64,000 nt of DNA from Haematobacter massiliensis (GCF_000740795.1 NZ_JGYG01000007.1:124001-188000), one strand, 5' to 3'. Shown: positions 18,870 through 28,285, numbered from the stretch's first letter. Made by a program: numbers and translations. The notes: generated by a model not told the origin, from the letters alone.

Positions 18870-19595
18870 ATGAACGACAGTTATCGCCAGCGGAGCGCCG
18901 GATTCGCGCCCGCTGCGGCAAACACTGCTGCCTTCGATGCGGGCCTGCGCGCGCATATGCTGCGCGTCTACAACTATATGGGAATCGGGCTGGTTCTCAC
19001 GGCGGTTGTGGCAATGCTCGTGGCCTCTGTCCCGGCGCTCTATGTTCCCATCTTTTCCACCCCGCTGAAATGGATTGTGATGTTCGCGCCACTGGCGTTC
19101 ATCCTGTTCTTCTCCTTCCGGATCGAGGCCATCAGCGCAGGCACGGCGCAGATGCTGTTCTGGGCCTTCTGTGCGGTGATGGGGCTGTCGCTCGCCTCCG
19201 TGTTCCTCGTATTCACCGGGGTATCTATCGGGCGCGCATTCTTTGGTGCGGCTGCGATGTTCGGGGCGATGAGCCTGTACGGCTACACGACCCAGCGCGA
19301 TCTTACCAAGATGGGCAGTTTCCTGTTCATGGGCCTGATCGGGGTGGTTCTCGCCAGTGTCATCAACATCTTCCTTGGCTCCTCCGCACTGCAGTTCGCG
19401 GTTTCCGTCATTGGTATCATCGTGTTTGTCGGCCTGACGGCCTGGGACACGCAAAACATCAAGCTGCAATACTCCGAGCATCATGACAGCGAAACGCACG
19501 GCAAACTCGCCGTAATGGGTGCGCTGTCGCTCTATCTGAACTTCGTCAACATCTTCCAGCTCCTGCTGAGCCTTACCGGCGAGCGGGAGGAGTAA
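18870..19595 (+). CDS. Bax inhibitor-1/YccA family membrane protein
   Basis: A 241-residue integral membrane protein with seven predicted helices, typical of the BI-1 family (YbhL/YccA in bacteria), which are linked to proton/calcium leak and FtsH modulation. Recognisable segments are GLRAHMLRVYNYMGIGLVLT, the LYGYTTQRDLTKMGSFLFMG loop, and the C-terminal GLTAWDTQNIKLQY and ALSLYLNFVNIFQLLL. The start at 18870 follows AACAGGAG. It lies 16 bases after the anti-sigma gene and may belong to the ECF operon, which would make it a stress-regulated envelope protein. Confidence 0.9.
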   Translation: MNDSYRQRSAGFAPAAANTAAFDAGLRAHMLRVYNYMGIGLVLTAVVAMLVASVPALYVPIFSTPLKWIVMFAPLAFILFFSFRIEAISAGTAQMLFWAFCAVMGLSLASVFLVFTGVSIGRAFFGAAAMFGAMSLYGYTTQRDLTKMGSFLFMGLIGVVLASVINIFLGSSALQFAVSVIGIIVFVGLTAWDTQNIKLQYSEHHDSETHGKLAVMGALSLYLNFVNIFQLLLSLTGEREE

Positions 19596-19615
19596 CAGAA
19601 AGGATACCGGACCCC

Positions 19616-20131
19616 ATGGACCACAACGACAAGCAGGCCATCGAGGGCCTCTTCGGAAAACTCGCGACGATCGAGCGCCAATCTCAACCACGTGACGCAG
19701 AGGCTGAAGCGTTCATCGCACAGCAGGTCGCACGACAGCCTGGTGCGCCCTATTATCTGGCCCAGACTGTTGTCGTGCAGGAGCAGGCCCTGAACGCCGC
19801 AGAGGCGCGGATCGCCGATCTGGAAGCACAGGTCCATGCCGCACGCCAGGGCGGCCAGGGCGGTTTCCTCTCTCGTCTACTCGGTGGCGGCAGCCCTGCG
19901 CCCCGGCCCCGTCAACCGATGGGCCAGCCGGTACCTGGCATGGCGCCGCAACCCGGTCGGGGTGGGAGCTTCCTGGGCGGCGCTGCGCAGACTGCAATGG
20001 GCGTCGCGGGCGGCATGATGCTCGCCAACGCCATCGGCGGCATGTTTGCAGGCCCCGCAGAAGCTGGTGAAATCCCCGACGAGCCTACGGACACGGGATT
20101 CGAAGACAGCGGCGACTGGGAAGAATTCTGA
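19616..20131 (+). CDS. DUF2076 family protein
   Basis: A 171-residue protein. The N-terminal half (residues 1-75) is helical with the conserved block RDAEAEAFIAQQVARQPGAP followed by YYLAQTVVVQEQAL. The middle is a Gly/Pro-rich linker (LLGGGSPAPRPRQPMGQP). A glycine/alanine-rich hydrophobic segment (FLGGAAQTAMGVAGGMMLAN) comes before an acidic tail ending DSGDWEEF. This is the DUF2076 layout; the function is not established. It lies 20 bases after the BI-1 gene, probably in the same transcript, and is followed by a strong hairpin. Confidence 0.85.
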   Translation: MDHNDKQAIEGLFGKLATIERQSQPRDAEAEAFIAQQVARQPGAPYYLAQTVVVQEQALNAAEARIADLEAQVHAARQGGQGGFLSRLLGGGSPAPRPRQPMGQPVPGMAPQPGRGGSFLGGAAQTAMGVAGGMMLANAIGGMFAGPAEAGEIPDEPTDTGFEDSGDWEEF

Positions 20132-20139
20132 TCTCTCCC

Positions 20140-20162
20140 GCGGGGTGGACCATCCACCCCGC
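20140..20162. terminator. Bidirectional terminator between DUF2076 and SDR genes
   Basis: GCGGGGTGGA-CCA-TCCACCCCGC, a perfect 10-bp stem, sits in the 35-base gap between two convergent genes. T-runs are weak, but its position suits termination in both directions. Confidence 0.65.
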
Positions 20163-20166
20163 ACCG

Positions 20167-20958
20167 TCAGACTGTTGCGTTGGCTTTCGCCGCCGTGCCG
20201 CTCATGATCCCGGCCACCGTGAAGCCGCCATCGACGGCGAGCGTTTGCCCGGTGACATAGCCCGAACGCGCGACATCCAGAAGAAACAGTGCAGCCTGAG
20301 CGATGTCCACCGGTGCGCCGTATCTCCGCATGGGCACGGTGGACATCCATGTCTCCCGCACCTCTTGCGTATGCACCTCCCGGACCATGGGCGTTTCGAT
20401 GGGGCCCGGGGCGATCACGTTCACCCGGATACCGAGCGGGGCAAGTTCGACCGCCATCACCCTGCTCATGGTGATGACCGCACCCTTGGACGCGCCATAG
20501 GCTACCCGCCCTTCATTCCCCTTGATGCCAGAGACGGATGCCACATTCACAATGGCGCCACCCCGCCCCCGCATGACCCGCGCGGCCTCCCGCGCCATCA
20601 AGAAGGAACCGACCACGTTCACGTCCAGTATGCGGCGAAACAGTCCCGGATCGGTCTGCATGACCGCCACATCGCGGGCGATGCCTGCCGAATTGACCAG
20701 TCCGGTGATAGGACCAAACTCCTTCTCCAGCTGCGCAACGGTCTCCACGACGCGGGTCTCCTCCGAGACGTCGAGCGCGACTGCACGGGCCTGTGCGTTG
20801 TCAAGCCTGGCGGCGAGCTGGTCGAGTGGATCACCGGGAAGGTCGATCGCCACGACACGCCAACCTTCCTCCAGAGCCGCATCAACGACCGCTAGACCGA
20901 TACCGGATGCCCCGCCCGTGACCAGAACCGTGCCTCTTTTCGAGATTGCCCCCTTCAT
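20167..20958 (-). CDS. Short-chain dehydrogenase/reductase (last gene of TRAP operon)
   Basis: A 263-residue classical SDR. The NAD(P)-binding TGGASGIG is at 14-21, the NNAG-type motif appears as LVNSAGIA, and the catalytic triad is Ser (NVASVSGIKG), Tyr and Lys (YGASKG). The cofactor-specificity position after beta-2 is AIDLPGD; an Asp there usually favours NAD. It probably oxidises a hydroxyacyl-CoA or hydroxy-acid intermediate. It is coupled to the DUF296 gene upstream by a 4-base ATGA overlap and is the last gene of the operon. Confidence 0.92.
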   Translation of the reverse strand: MKGAISKRGTVLVTGGASGIGLAVVDAALEEGWRVVAIDLPGDPLDQLAARLDNAQARAVALDVSEETRVVETVAQLEKEFGPITGLVNSAGIARDVAVMQTDPGLFRRILDVNVVGSFLMAREAARVMRGRGGAIVNVASVSGIKGNEGRVAYGASKGAVITMSRVMAVELAPLGIRVNVIAPGPIETPMVREVHTQEVRETWMSTVPMRRYGAPVDIAQAALFLLDVARSGYVTGQTLAVDGGFTVAGIMSGTAAKANATV

Positions 20959-21797
20959 TGACCCTCCAGATTTTCTATAATTATTTCAAAGGTTACTCCA
21001 ACGAAATTCTCACCTTTGGTGAGCATGCCGGAATGGACGCGGCCCTCTACATCGACAAGGGACGCAGTAATCCTGCATGTGCCGTCTGCGATTTCACCCG
21101 CGTCGATGCGGACTTCGGTTGCAACACATTGCACCTGCTTGCCATTCGTGAAGACTGGATCGCAGATAGAACCAATGCCGTGGACCCTGCCGTGTTTCAG
21201 CTCATGCCTCGCGGCAACCTGTTCGATGGCTGTCACCACGTCTTCGCCGGGCCGAAGACGGAGCAGGAGCGAACGTCCGTTACCACCCCCAGCAACCGAA
21301 AAGAGCGTGAAATTGGTCTCCTCATCCGGCAGCGCCTCGAACCAGGCTTCGGAGGCTCCCAGACCGCGAACGGTCGCCAGCTTGGCAACCCGGCTTTCAA
21401 GCGGGAGGAGATGTCCCATCGCGGTCGTGCCATCCTCCATCCGCCATTCACCGTGGCAGTGGAGAAACCGGACGCCATCCCGCCAGCCAACGATGGCCAC
21501 CGCGGAACCAAGCGTGACGAGACCGGAAGGTGCATGGGTCTCGCTGTAATAGGCCGCATGAACGCCATCTGTGGAAAGCGCCGGAAGGACGTAGCGGAAA
21601 GGATCGGCCGTCATGCCGTCAAACCATAACAATCCGCCCTTGCAGCCTGCCTCGTCAAAGAGGCGCGTCACTTCCTCCATCAGAACCCCGCCTGCCGCCA
21701 GATTGCCCTCCAGCGGTTGAAGCCGGGTCGCCGCGACCTCCCGTCGCTCATACGCGGGGGGGCCGGGATGTCGTAGCCCCCGGTGCAGCGCCGTCAT
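20955..21797 (-). CDS. Tandem PPC (DUF296) domain protein
   Basis: A 280-residue protein made of two PPC/DUF296-like domains. The first (about 38-140) has FLHCHGEWRMEDG followed by GHLLPLES, matching the His-rich HxH...GHL signature. The second (about 175-278) has LRLRPGEDVVTAIEQVAARH, the usual PPC start, then GRVHGIGSICDPVF and HSGMLTKGENFVGVTFEIII. Single PPC domains form trimers and in plants accompany AT-hooks; bacterial stand-alone members have no settled role. Here it is translationally coupled (4-base overlaps) to an acyl-CoA ligase upstream and an SDR downstream, so a metabolic role with CoA esters is more likely than DNA binding. No AT-hook is present. Confidence 0.85.
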   Translation of the reverse strand: MTALHRGLRHPGPPAYERREVAATRLQPLEGNLAAGGVLMEEVTRLFDEAGCKGGLLWFDGMTADPFRYVLPALSTDGVHAAYYSETHAPSGLVTLGSAVAIVGWRDGVRFLHCHGEWRMEDGTTAMGHLLPLESRVAKLATVRGLGASEAWFEALPDEETNFTLFSVAGGGNGRSLLLRLRPGEDVVTAIEQVAARHELKHGRVHGIGSICDPVFTNGKQVQCVATEVRIDAGEIADGTCRITASLVDVEGRVHSGMLTKGENFVGVTFEIIIENLEGQ

Positions 21798-23371
21798 GCA
21801 AGAAACCCTTCCAGCTCCGGCATGCCTCGGCGGTCGATCTCTTCGCGAACCAGCTTCTTGGTGATCTTGCCATAGGCGGATTTCGGTAGCTCCTCCCAGA
21901 ACAGGAAGCGCTTGGGCATCTTGTAGCGCGCGATACGCCCGTCGAGATGGGCGGACAGCTCGGCCTCCGTTACCTTCGCGTTAACCACGCATACTGCAAC
22001 TCCAACCTCACCCCAGAGCGGATCCGGCAGACCCAGAACAGCCACTTCCCGGACAGCCGGATGAGTGAGAAGCTTCTCCTCAATCTCCCGCGGATAAACA
22101 TTGGACCCGCCGGAAATATACATGTCGGAAGCGCGCCCGGTGATATAGAGGAAGCCCTGCTCATCCACATGACCAAGGTCGCCGGTCCTGAACCATCCGT
22201 CACGAAATGACTTGGCATTCGCCTCCGGGTTCTCCCAATAGCCTGCGAACACGGCCGGTCCGATAACGCAGATCTCTCCCGTCTCGAAGGGTTGAAGCGG
22301 CTGACCATCCTCACCCTGTATCTGCAATTCGATCCCGGTCCGTTCGAACCCGCAGGTGGCGAGCCGGACATCCGGGCCATCCTCCGCCGCATGCAGCCGG
22401 TTGGGTAGCACGGTGATCGCTCCGGTCACTTCCCCAAGCCCGAAGTACTGCACCAGCACAGGGCCGAGCGCAGTCAGGGCACGCTTCTGATCCTCGCGAT
22501 ACATGGGCGCGCCCGCGTAAATGACGTAGCGGAGCGATCGGTGGTCAAAACGCCCGACGCTCTCATGCTCCACCATGAGCTTCAGGATAGTGGGAACAGT
22601 AAAGATCGTGGACACATGCCAGCGTTCGACCAACTCCCACGCGGCTGCCACATCGAAGCGCTCGGAAGGCATGAGCACCGTCTTGACCCCCCGCGCCACT
22701 TGGGTGAGTTGATGCACCCCCGCGCCATGGCTCAGGGGCGCCACCACCAGCGAAGCATCCTCCGGCGTCAACCCTGGCATCAGGTCGGCGAGATGATTTG
22801 TCACCACGAAAGCCATCTGCCCATGGGTCAGCACGGATGCCTTGGGCTTGCCGGTCGTTCCCGATGTGAAGAAAAACCAGCAAGGATCATCGCGATCCAC
22901 GGGGACCGGTTCCGGCTTTTTCCCTAGAAATTCAGCAACGAGCGCGTCGTAGGAAGGGCCGAAAGTCGTCTCCCCAATCGCGATCGTCACGGCCATATTC
23001 GTGCAGGCAGCAGCATGTTCTGGGAATGTGGCGTTGCATATCAACACTTTGGCCCCGGAATCCTCGGCCAGTAACGCAACCTCGGCCGGAGTCTGGCGGA
23101 AGTTCGTCGGAACATAGATCGCCCCGATGCGGAAGCAGGCGAACATTGTCTCGAACATCTGGTTGCAGTTCTGCGACTGGACGAGAACACGGTCACCCTT
23201 GGCGATGCCATGGCTCTGCAATGCAGCTGCCATGGCATCTATACGGGCCTCGAACTCTGCCCAGGTCCATACGCTTTCACGCCAGACGATGGCGATATCT
23301 CCCGGAGCACGGCGGGCGTTCTGGCTGACAAAGGTGGCGAGGTTCATCACCCGCGTCGAACAGGGCTTCAT
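21794..23371 (-). CDS. AMP-dependent acyl-CoA synthetase (ANL superfamily)
   Basis: A 525-residue acyl/aryl-CoA ligase that activates a carboxylate with ATP and CoA. Motifs are the P-loop FFTSGTTGKPK, YFGLGEVTG (A5), GWFRTGDLGHVDEQGF (A7/A8) and the C-terminal lysine motif KSAYGKITKK (A10). The length and the order of motifs are standard. It overlaps the thiolase upstream and the DUF296 gene downstream by 4 bases each. With the TRAP transporter it would convert the imported acid to its CoA thioester. Confidence 0.93.
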   Translation of the reverse strand: MKPCSTRVMNLATFVSQNARRAPGDIAIVWRESVWTWAEFEARIDAMAAALQSHGIAKGDRVLVQSQNCNQMFETMFACFRIGAIYVPTNFRQTPAEVALLAEDSGAKVLICNATFPEHAAACTNMAVTIAIGETTFGPSYDALVAEFLGKKPEPVPVDRDDPCWFFFTSGTTGKPKASVLTHGQMAFVVTNHLADLMPGLTPEDASLVVAPLSHGAGVHQLTQVARGVKTVLMPSERFDVAAAWELVERWHVSTIFTVPTILKLMVEHESVGRFDHRSLRYVIYAGAPMYREDQKRALTALGPVLVQYFGLGEVTGAITVLPNRLHAAEDGPDVRLATCGFERTGIELQIQGEDGQPLQPFETGEICVIGPAVFAGYWENPEANAKSFRDGWFRTGDLGHVDEQGFLYITGRASDMYISGGSNVYPREIEEKLLTHPAVREVAVLGLPDPLWGEVGVAVCVVNAKVTEAELSAHLDGRIARYKMPKRFLFWEELPKSAYGKITKKLVREEIDRRGMPELEGFLA

Positions 23372-24540
23372 TTTACGCGCTCCAGAATGGAGACATAGTT
23401 GGCCACCGCAGCGCCGCCCATGTTGAACACGCCGGCCAATTCTGCCCCCGGCACCTGCATCTCGCCCGCCTCGCCCATAAGCTGCATGGCGGCCATTACA
23501 TGTTGCGAAACGCCGGTCGCGCCGATCGGATGCCCGCGGGACTTCAGCCCACCGGAAGGGTTCACAGGCAGGTCGCCGCCCATGCGTGTGCGGCCCTCGC
23601 GGATGACCTTCCAGCCTTCACCCGGCGCGGCAAGGCCCATGATCTCATATTCGATCATCTCGGCCATAGTGAAACAATCATGGGTTTCCACGAGGTCGAG
23701 GTCGCTTATGCTCAGGCCCGCATTTGCGAGAGCCCCCTTCCAGGCGCGACGCCCGCCTTCGAAGGCGGTCGGGTCACGACGAGAAAGCGCGAGGATATCG
23801 TTCGCCTGAACACGGGCCCGGAAGCCGATGGCACGTTGCAGAGACGCCGCGGTCTCGGCATCCGCCAGCACCAGCGCCGCCGCTCCGTCGGACACGAGCG
23901 AACAATCCGTCCGTCGCAGCGGCCCCGCTACATAGGGGTTCTTCTCAGAAACGGTATTACAAAAGGCGAAACCGAAGTCCTTCTGCATATGAGCATAAGG
24001 ATTGTTCATGCCATTCGCATGGTTCTTTGCCGCAATCATCGCCAGCTCTTCTGAGCGGTCGCCATTCTGCTGGAAATAGTGATTGGCGATCTGCCCGAAG
24101 ATCCCGGCGAAGCCGCCGTCGACGCCGCCTTCCTCTTCCCGATAACAGGCGGTCAGAAGAACGTCGCCGACATCCGCTGTCGGTATGGCGGTCATCTTTT
24201 CCGCCCCGACGACCAAAGCCACGCGCCCTCTGCCTGCAGCGATGAAATCCATGGCTGCATGCAGGGCCGCGGAACCCGTGGCACAGGCATTCTCACATCT
24301 CACTGCCGGGACATGCGCAAGCGCAGGCAAACCCATCGCGACAAGAGAACCTTGAAAATCCTGTGGTTGAAAGCCGTTATTGAAGCTTCCGACGAAGATG
24401 CCATCCACGCTGCCGGCAGGAATTCCCGCGTGGTCGAGCGCCGGAGCTGTCACCTCCGCCATCAGCGCCATCGTATCCTTTGCCCCGGACTTGCCAAACT
24501 TGGTATGCGCCCAGCCGACGATCATGGGATCTGCTATCAC
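23368..24540 (-). CDS. Thiolase family protein (SCP2-thiolase-like acetyltransferase)
   Basis: A 390-residue thiolase of the lipid-transfer/SCP2 type. The nucleophilic cysteine is Cys86 in ENACATGSAAL. The other active-site loops are ETHDCFTMAE and GHPIGATGVSQH, and the C-terminal GGAAVANYVS replaces the CxG Cys loop of biosynthetic thiolases. Such enzymes cleave branched or unusual beta-ketoacyl-CoAs, or act as retro-aldolases when paired with a DUF35 partner; no such partner is next to it here. It is coupled by 4-base overlaps to the IclR gene upstream and the ligase downstream. Confidence 0.9.
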   Translation of the reverse strand: MIADPMIVGWAHTKFGKSGAKDTMALMAEVTAPALDHAGIPAGSVDGIFVGSFNNGFQPQDFQGSLVAMGLPALAHVPAVRCENACATGSAALHAAMDFIAAGRGRVALVVGAEKMTAIPTADVGDVLLTACYREEEGGVDGGFAGIFGQIANHYFQQNGDRSEELAMIAAKNHANGMNNPYAHMQKDFGFAFCNTVSEKNPYVAGPLRRTDCSLVSDGAAALVLADAETAASLQRAIGFRARVQANDILALSRRDPTAFEGGRRAWKGALANAGLSISDLDLVETHDCFTMAEMIEYEIMGLAAPGEGWKVIREGRTRMGGDLPVNPSGGLKSRGHPIGATGVSQHVMAAMQLMGEAGEMQVPGAELAGVFNMGGAAVANYVSILERVK

Positions 24541-25364
24541 TTCCTGCCCTCCTCAGTGCCCCCTGGTGGAGCAAAAACCCTTTGCAATCGCGCTTCTATC
24601 GCCGCTCCTTCGCGTGCCAGCAGAGCCGCAAGCTCACCCTGACGCTGCGGCCCGAGCCTGCTATCCACTGCCGCTATGGAAATTGCGCCCGCGACCTCAC
24701 CATCAGGCAGGCGGATCGCGCGACCGATGCCCCATGACGAGCTGACGAAAAGACCCGGGTTGAGCGCGTGCCCGGCCTCGATAGTAGCTTCCACATCGCG
24801 ATAAACCTGATCGGCGGAATAGCTGCCGATAAGGGCGTATTCCTGCGCCATCTGTGTGATGATCGCGTTCCGTTCCTGTTCGGGCAGCGCCGCGAGGATT
24901 GCCATCGCTCCGGCACCCACCCCGAGCGGATGTTGATCTCCGACCTGCAATGCATGTGTACGAACCGGATGAGAGCCTTCCTGACGGTGCAGGCAAAGTG
25001 CGTAGCTGCCTTGCCGAACGGTCAGGAAACTGGTGTCTCCCGTCTCCTCTGAGAGGCGCCGTAGCGCATCCACGGAGTGGGCGAGCAGCCCATGCCGTCG
25101 TCCCGCCAGAACCCCCAGCACATAGAGCTCCGGTCCCAAGGTGTACTTTCGGCTCACCGGATCCTGATCCACCAAGCGGGCACGTATGAGTGCCATCAAC
25201 AGGCGTCGGGCCGTTGGCTTGTTGAGGCCGCTTGCCCCGACGATCTGTGACAGGCTCGCACCGCTGTCGCCGTTACGACCGACGAGCGACAGCAGCGCAA
25301 GTGCCCGTTCCACCGATTGGGCGCCGGTGACCTGACTTTCGGCAAAGGGACCGGGCTGGTTCAT
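24537..25364 (-). CDS. IclR-family transcriptional regulator of the TRAP operon
   Basis: A 275-residue regulator. The N-terminal winged helix is AQSVERALALLSLVGR followed by ASLSQIVGASGLNKPTARRL. The C-terminal effector-binding domain (from about residue 90, TGDTSFLTVRQGSYALCLHR through VAGAISIAAVD) is the IclR GAF-like fold. The start at 25364 lies two bases after the DctP stop; the longer frame (to 25436) would overlap DctP and is rejected. It is embedded mid-operon between transporter and enzymes and should sense the imported acid or its CoA ester. Confidence 0.92.
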   Translation of the reverse strand: MNQPGPFAESQVTGAQSVERALALLSLVGRNGDSGASLSQIVGASGLNKPTARRLLMALIRARLVDQDPVSRKYTLGPELYVLGVLAGRRHGLLAHSVDALRRLSEETGDTSFLTVRQGSYALCLHRQEGSHPVRTHALQVGDQHPLGVGAGAMAILAALPEQERNAIITQMAQEYALIGSYSADQVYRDVEATIEAGHALNPGLFVSSSWGIGRAIRLPDGEVAGAISIAAVDSRLGPQRQGELAALLAREGAAIEARLQRVFAPPGGTEEGRK

Positions 25365-25366
25365 GA

Positions 25367-26383
25367 TCAGCCGAGCGTCAGCCCTGTCGCTCTTTCGAGA
25401 ATCGACCAGGCTTCGTCCCCGAACTTGCCGTGCCATTCCTTGTAGAAGCCCGCCTCCACAAGCTTCTGCTGGAACGCCACCGGATCCACATTGTTGAACA
25501 CCATGCCATGCCCTTCAAGTTCTCCCTGAAGTGAGGCATTCAAGGTCATGATATCGTTACGTTGATCCAGAGCCGATGCATTGAAGTTCTTCGCGACGAT
25601 CTCCTTCAGGTCATCCGGCAGGGCACCCCAGGCCCGCCGCCCCGACAACATCCAGAACCCGTCCCACATGTGGTTCGTCATCGAGACGTACTTCTGCACC
25701 TCAAACAGTTTGAAGTTGGACAGGATCGCTAGCGGATTTTCCTGCCCGTCCACAATTCCGGTCTGAAGCGCCGTATACACCTCCGCAAAATTGATGGAGG
25801 CGGGAGCGGAACCGAAGGACGAGAACATGGACGTCCAGAGCGGGCTGACCGGCACTCGGATCTTGAATCCTTCGAGATCCGCCGGCGCTGCGATTGGCTT
25901 TGTCGAACTCGAAATCTGCCGGAAGCCATTGTCATATATCCGGTCAAAGGCGTAGAGGCCCTTCGCCTCGATCTCCTTGCGGACATAAGCCCCCAGGTCG
26001 CCGTCCATTGCCGCCCAGACCGCGTCATAATCCTTGAAAGCGAAACCGATGCCGTTCAACGAGGCATTCGGCACAAAGGTTGAGAGGATCAGCGGCGACA
26101 ACATGAAGAACTCAACGCCGCCGGACCGGAGTTGGCCCAATACCTCGGTATCACCGCCAAGCTGGCTCTGCGGAAACACGTTGATTTCCATCCGACCACC
26201 GGATTCCTCACGGATCTTCGCGATCGCCTCGGCCACGCGAACGTTGGACGGGTGCGACAGCGGCTGATTGTTCGCGAGCTTGTAGGTATATTCTGCGGCC
26301 ATTGCGGGGCGTACCCGAATGAAAGGCGCGGCCAGTGCGCCTGCGGATGCGCCGATAATCAGCGAACGACGGCTGAGGGTCAT
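25367..26383 (-). CDS. dctP: TRAP transporter substrate-binding protein DctP
   Basis: A 338-residue periplasmic binding protein with a twin-arginine leader (MTLSRRSLIIGASAGALAAP, cleavage after about AMAAE). DctP-family features are FPQSQLGGDTEVLGQLRSGG, the carboxylate-binding Arg in GFKIRVPVSPLW (after PADLEGFKIR) and NFAEVYTALQTGIVDGQENP. The conserved arginine implies an organic-acid ligand. The start follows GGGAGGAGACCC. It lies 36 bases after the dctQM fusion gene. Confidence 0.95.
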   Translation of the reverse strand: MTLSRRSLIIGASAGALAAPFIRVRPAMAAEYTYKLANNQPLSHPSNVRVAEAIAKIREESGGRMEINVFPQSQLGGDTEVLGQLRSGGVEFFMLSPLILSTFVPNASLNGIGFAFKDYDAVWAAMDGDLGAYVRKEIEAKGLYAFDRIYDNGFRQISSSTKPIAAPADLEGFKIRVPVSPLWTSMFSSFGSAPASINFAEVYTALQTGIVDGQENPLAILSNFKLFEVQKYVSMTNHMWDGFWMLSGRRAWGALPDDLKEIVAKNFNASALDQRNDIMTLNASLQGELEGHGMVFNNVDPVAFQQKLVEAGFYKEWHGKFGDEAWSILERATGLTLG

Positions 26384-26419
26384 GGGTCTCCTCCCTGAGA
26401 CATGACGAGTGATGTGCCT

Positions 26420-28285
26420 TCAGAGGAAGGCGAGCGAAAACCACGGTACGGCGGCAATAATGATCAGGCCGATGAACAGCGCCCCCAGATAAGGCCAGAT
26501 CGCGCCCATCGCCGCATCGGGTGGCACGTTGCCGATCTTGCAGGCGAGGTAGAAGCCGATGCCGATGGGGGGTGCCATCAGGCCAAGGTTCATGGCGACA
26601 ACGACGACCATCGAATAGTGAATGTCGTTGATGCCAAGAGCACGTGCCATCGGGAACATGATGGGCGCCATGAGCACGATGGCCGGAATTCCCTCAAGAA
26701 AACAGCCGAGGACAAGGAAGATCACGATCGTGACGGCCATGAAGGTGAAGGTTCCCCCCGGCAGGTCGGACACCGCGCGCAACAATTGCCCCGCGAACCC
26801 CGACTGGGTCAGTGCCCAGGCCATGGCTGAGGCGGTGCCCAGAATGAGCAGGATCGCCCCGGACAGTGCCGCTGTCTCCACCAGCATCGTGCCCATCCGG
26901 CGAAGCGGGATGCCGCCATAGAGGACCATGCCGATGAAAGCCGCGTAAACGACCGCGACGGTGGACACCTCCGTCGCTGTGGCGATCCCGCCGCCCACGA
27001 ACCAACGGATCAGGAAGGGCAGCGTCAAGGCCGGTGCGGCAATGAGCAGCGTATTCCACATCATGCGAAGCGGCGCGCGGCGTGCATGGGTCATGTCCTC
27101 GCCCCGCGCCTGCCAGCGGGCAAGGAGAGCCAGCACCACGAGCAGCACCATCGCGATGGCGAAACCGGAAGTAAACAGACCGGCGATGGACACGCCCGCT
27201 GCAGAGCCGAGAACGATGAGCACGATGGACGGAGGGACGGTATCCGCCATGGCGGCTCCGGTCGCGAGCAAAGCAATCATGTTGGAAGGCTTGTGACCCC
27301 GCCGCTTCATCTCCGGGAAGAGGGCAGGCGCAACAGTTGCCATATCTGACACCTTGGAGCCTGAAATTCCCGAAACCAGAAAAAGCGATCCCAGCAGGAC
27401 ATAGGACATCCCCGCCTTCACATGGCCGAGCAGGGAGGCGAGGAACTCCACGATTGCTTTCCCCATCCCTGTCGCATCCAGAATACAACCGAGCAGCACG
27501 AACACCGGGACAGAAAGCAGGATGAGCGCCGACATCCCTTCGTCGATACGCCCGATCATGACGAAAACCGGCACATTCGTCGCGAAGGTCAGATAGGCGA
27601 GTGTGCCCAGCCCGAAGCAGAATGCGATGGGGACGCCCAAGATCAGCAGCGTTCCCACACCGAGCGCAAGGAACAGCGGAAGGTTCCAGTTGCCGAAGCT
27701 CAGCAAAACGGGCCGGGCGAGCCATAGCACTGCCACCAGTACGGCAATCGCCGCCGCTGCCATGAGGAGCGGCTGCAACCGCGTTTCCCGCACCGCTTGC
27801 ACAAGAGCGAGAAGGGCCATGAGCACCATCCCCGCTGGCAGCGCCGCGGCACGGTAGGTCATCGGCAGTTCCAGCGCGGGCGAAGTGATGTAGCTTTCCT
27901 CATAGGCATATTCAAAGGCAGTGGGCAGCAGCGCCACGAGAAACGTCACCACCAAGAGGAGCGCGAGGCCGTTCACGAACTCCTGCACCCGCGTGGGAAA
28001 GAGTGCTACGAACACCCCAAGCCGCATATGCTCATGACGATCAATCGCCAGAGCCGCGCCCAGCATCGCGAGCCACAGAAAGCTCATGGAGGCGATTTCG
28101 TCTGCCCAGATGATCGGCCGCGCGAAAACGTAGCGCGAAGCGACGTTGGTAAGGATCATCGCGATCATCGCAACCAGCAGCGCAGCGGCGATCACTTCCA
28201 CCGGTCGCATCCAGCGCGAGCCAGGACGCGATGTCTCCAGCTGAGCGAGATCCTCTGCGGGAATCGCTTCATAGGCCATTGTCAT
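26420..28285 (-). CDS. TRAP transporter permease, fused small (DctQ) and large (DctM) subunits
   Basis: A 621-residue polytopic protein. Residues 1-190 are the 4-helix DctQ part (VASRYVFARPIIWADEIASM, the classic DctQ segment). Residues 195-620 are the DctM part, with about 12 helices and DctM landmarks VPIAFCFGLGTLAYL, SGSKVSDMATVAPALFPEMK and GIPAIVLMAPIMFPMAR. Fusion of the two subunits is common in one TRAP subfamily. It forms the Na+- or H+-coupled secondary importer that accepts ligand from DctP. It is the first gene after the palindrome-rich promoter region, with a strong ribosome site (GGGGAGGGGAGCC). Confidence 0.95.
   Translation of the reverse strand: MTMAYEAIPAEDLAQLETSRPGSRWMRPVEVIAAALLVAMIAMILTNVASRYVFARPIIWADEIASMSFLWLAMLGAALAIDRHEHMRLGVFVALFPTRVQEFVNGLALLLVVTFLVALLPTAFEYAYEESYITSPALELPMTYRAAALPAGMVLMALLALVQAVRETRLQPLLMAAAAIAVLVAVLWLARPVLLSFGNWNLPLFLALGVGTLLILGVPIAFCFGLGTLAYLTFATNVPVFVMIGRIDEGMSALILLSVPVFVLLGCILDATGMGKAIVEFLASLLGHVKAGMSYVLLGSLFLVSGISGSKVSDMATVAPALFPEMKRRGHKPSNMIALLATGAAMADTVPPSIVLIVLGSAAGVSIAGLFTSGFAIAMVLLVVLALLARWQARGEDMTHARRAPLRMMWNTLLIAAPALTLPFLIRWFVGGGIATATEVSTVAVVYAAFIGMVLYGGIPLRRMGTMLVETAALSGAILLILGTASAMAWALTQSGFAGQLLRAVSDLPGGTFTFMAVTIVIFLVLGCFLEGIPAIVLMAPIMFPMARALGINDIHYSMVVVVAMNLGLMAPPIGIGFYLACKIGNVPPDAAMGAIWPYLGALFIGLIIIAAVPWFSLAFL

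Noticed and set aside
23368-24540. Thiolase as a steroid side-chain retro-aldolase (Ltp2-like)
   Set aside because: Those enzymes need an adjacent DUF35/OB-fold partner, which is absent from this operon.
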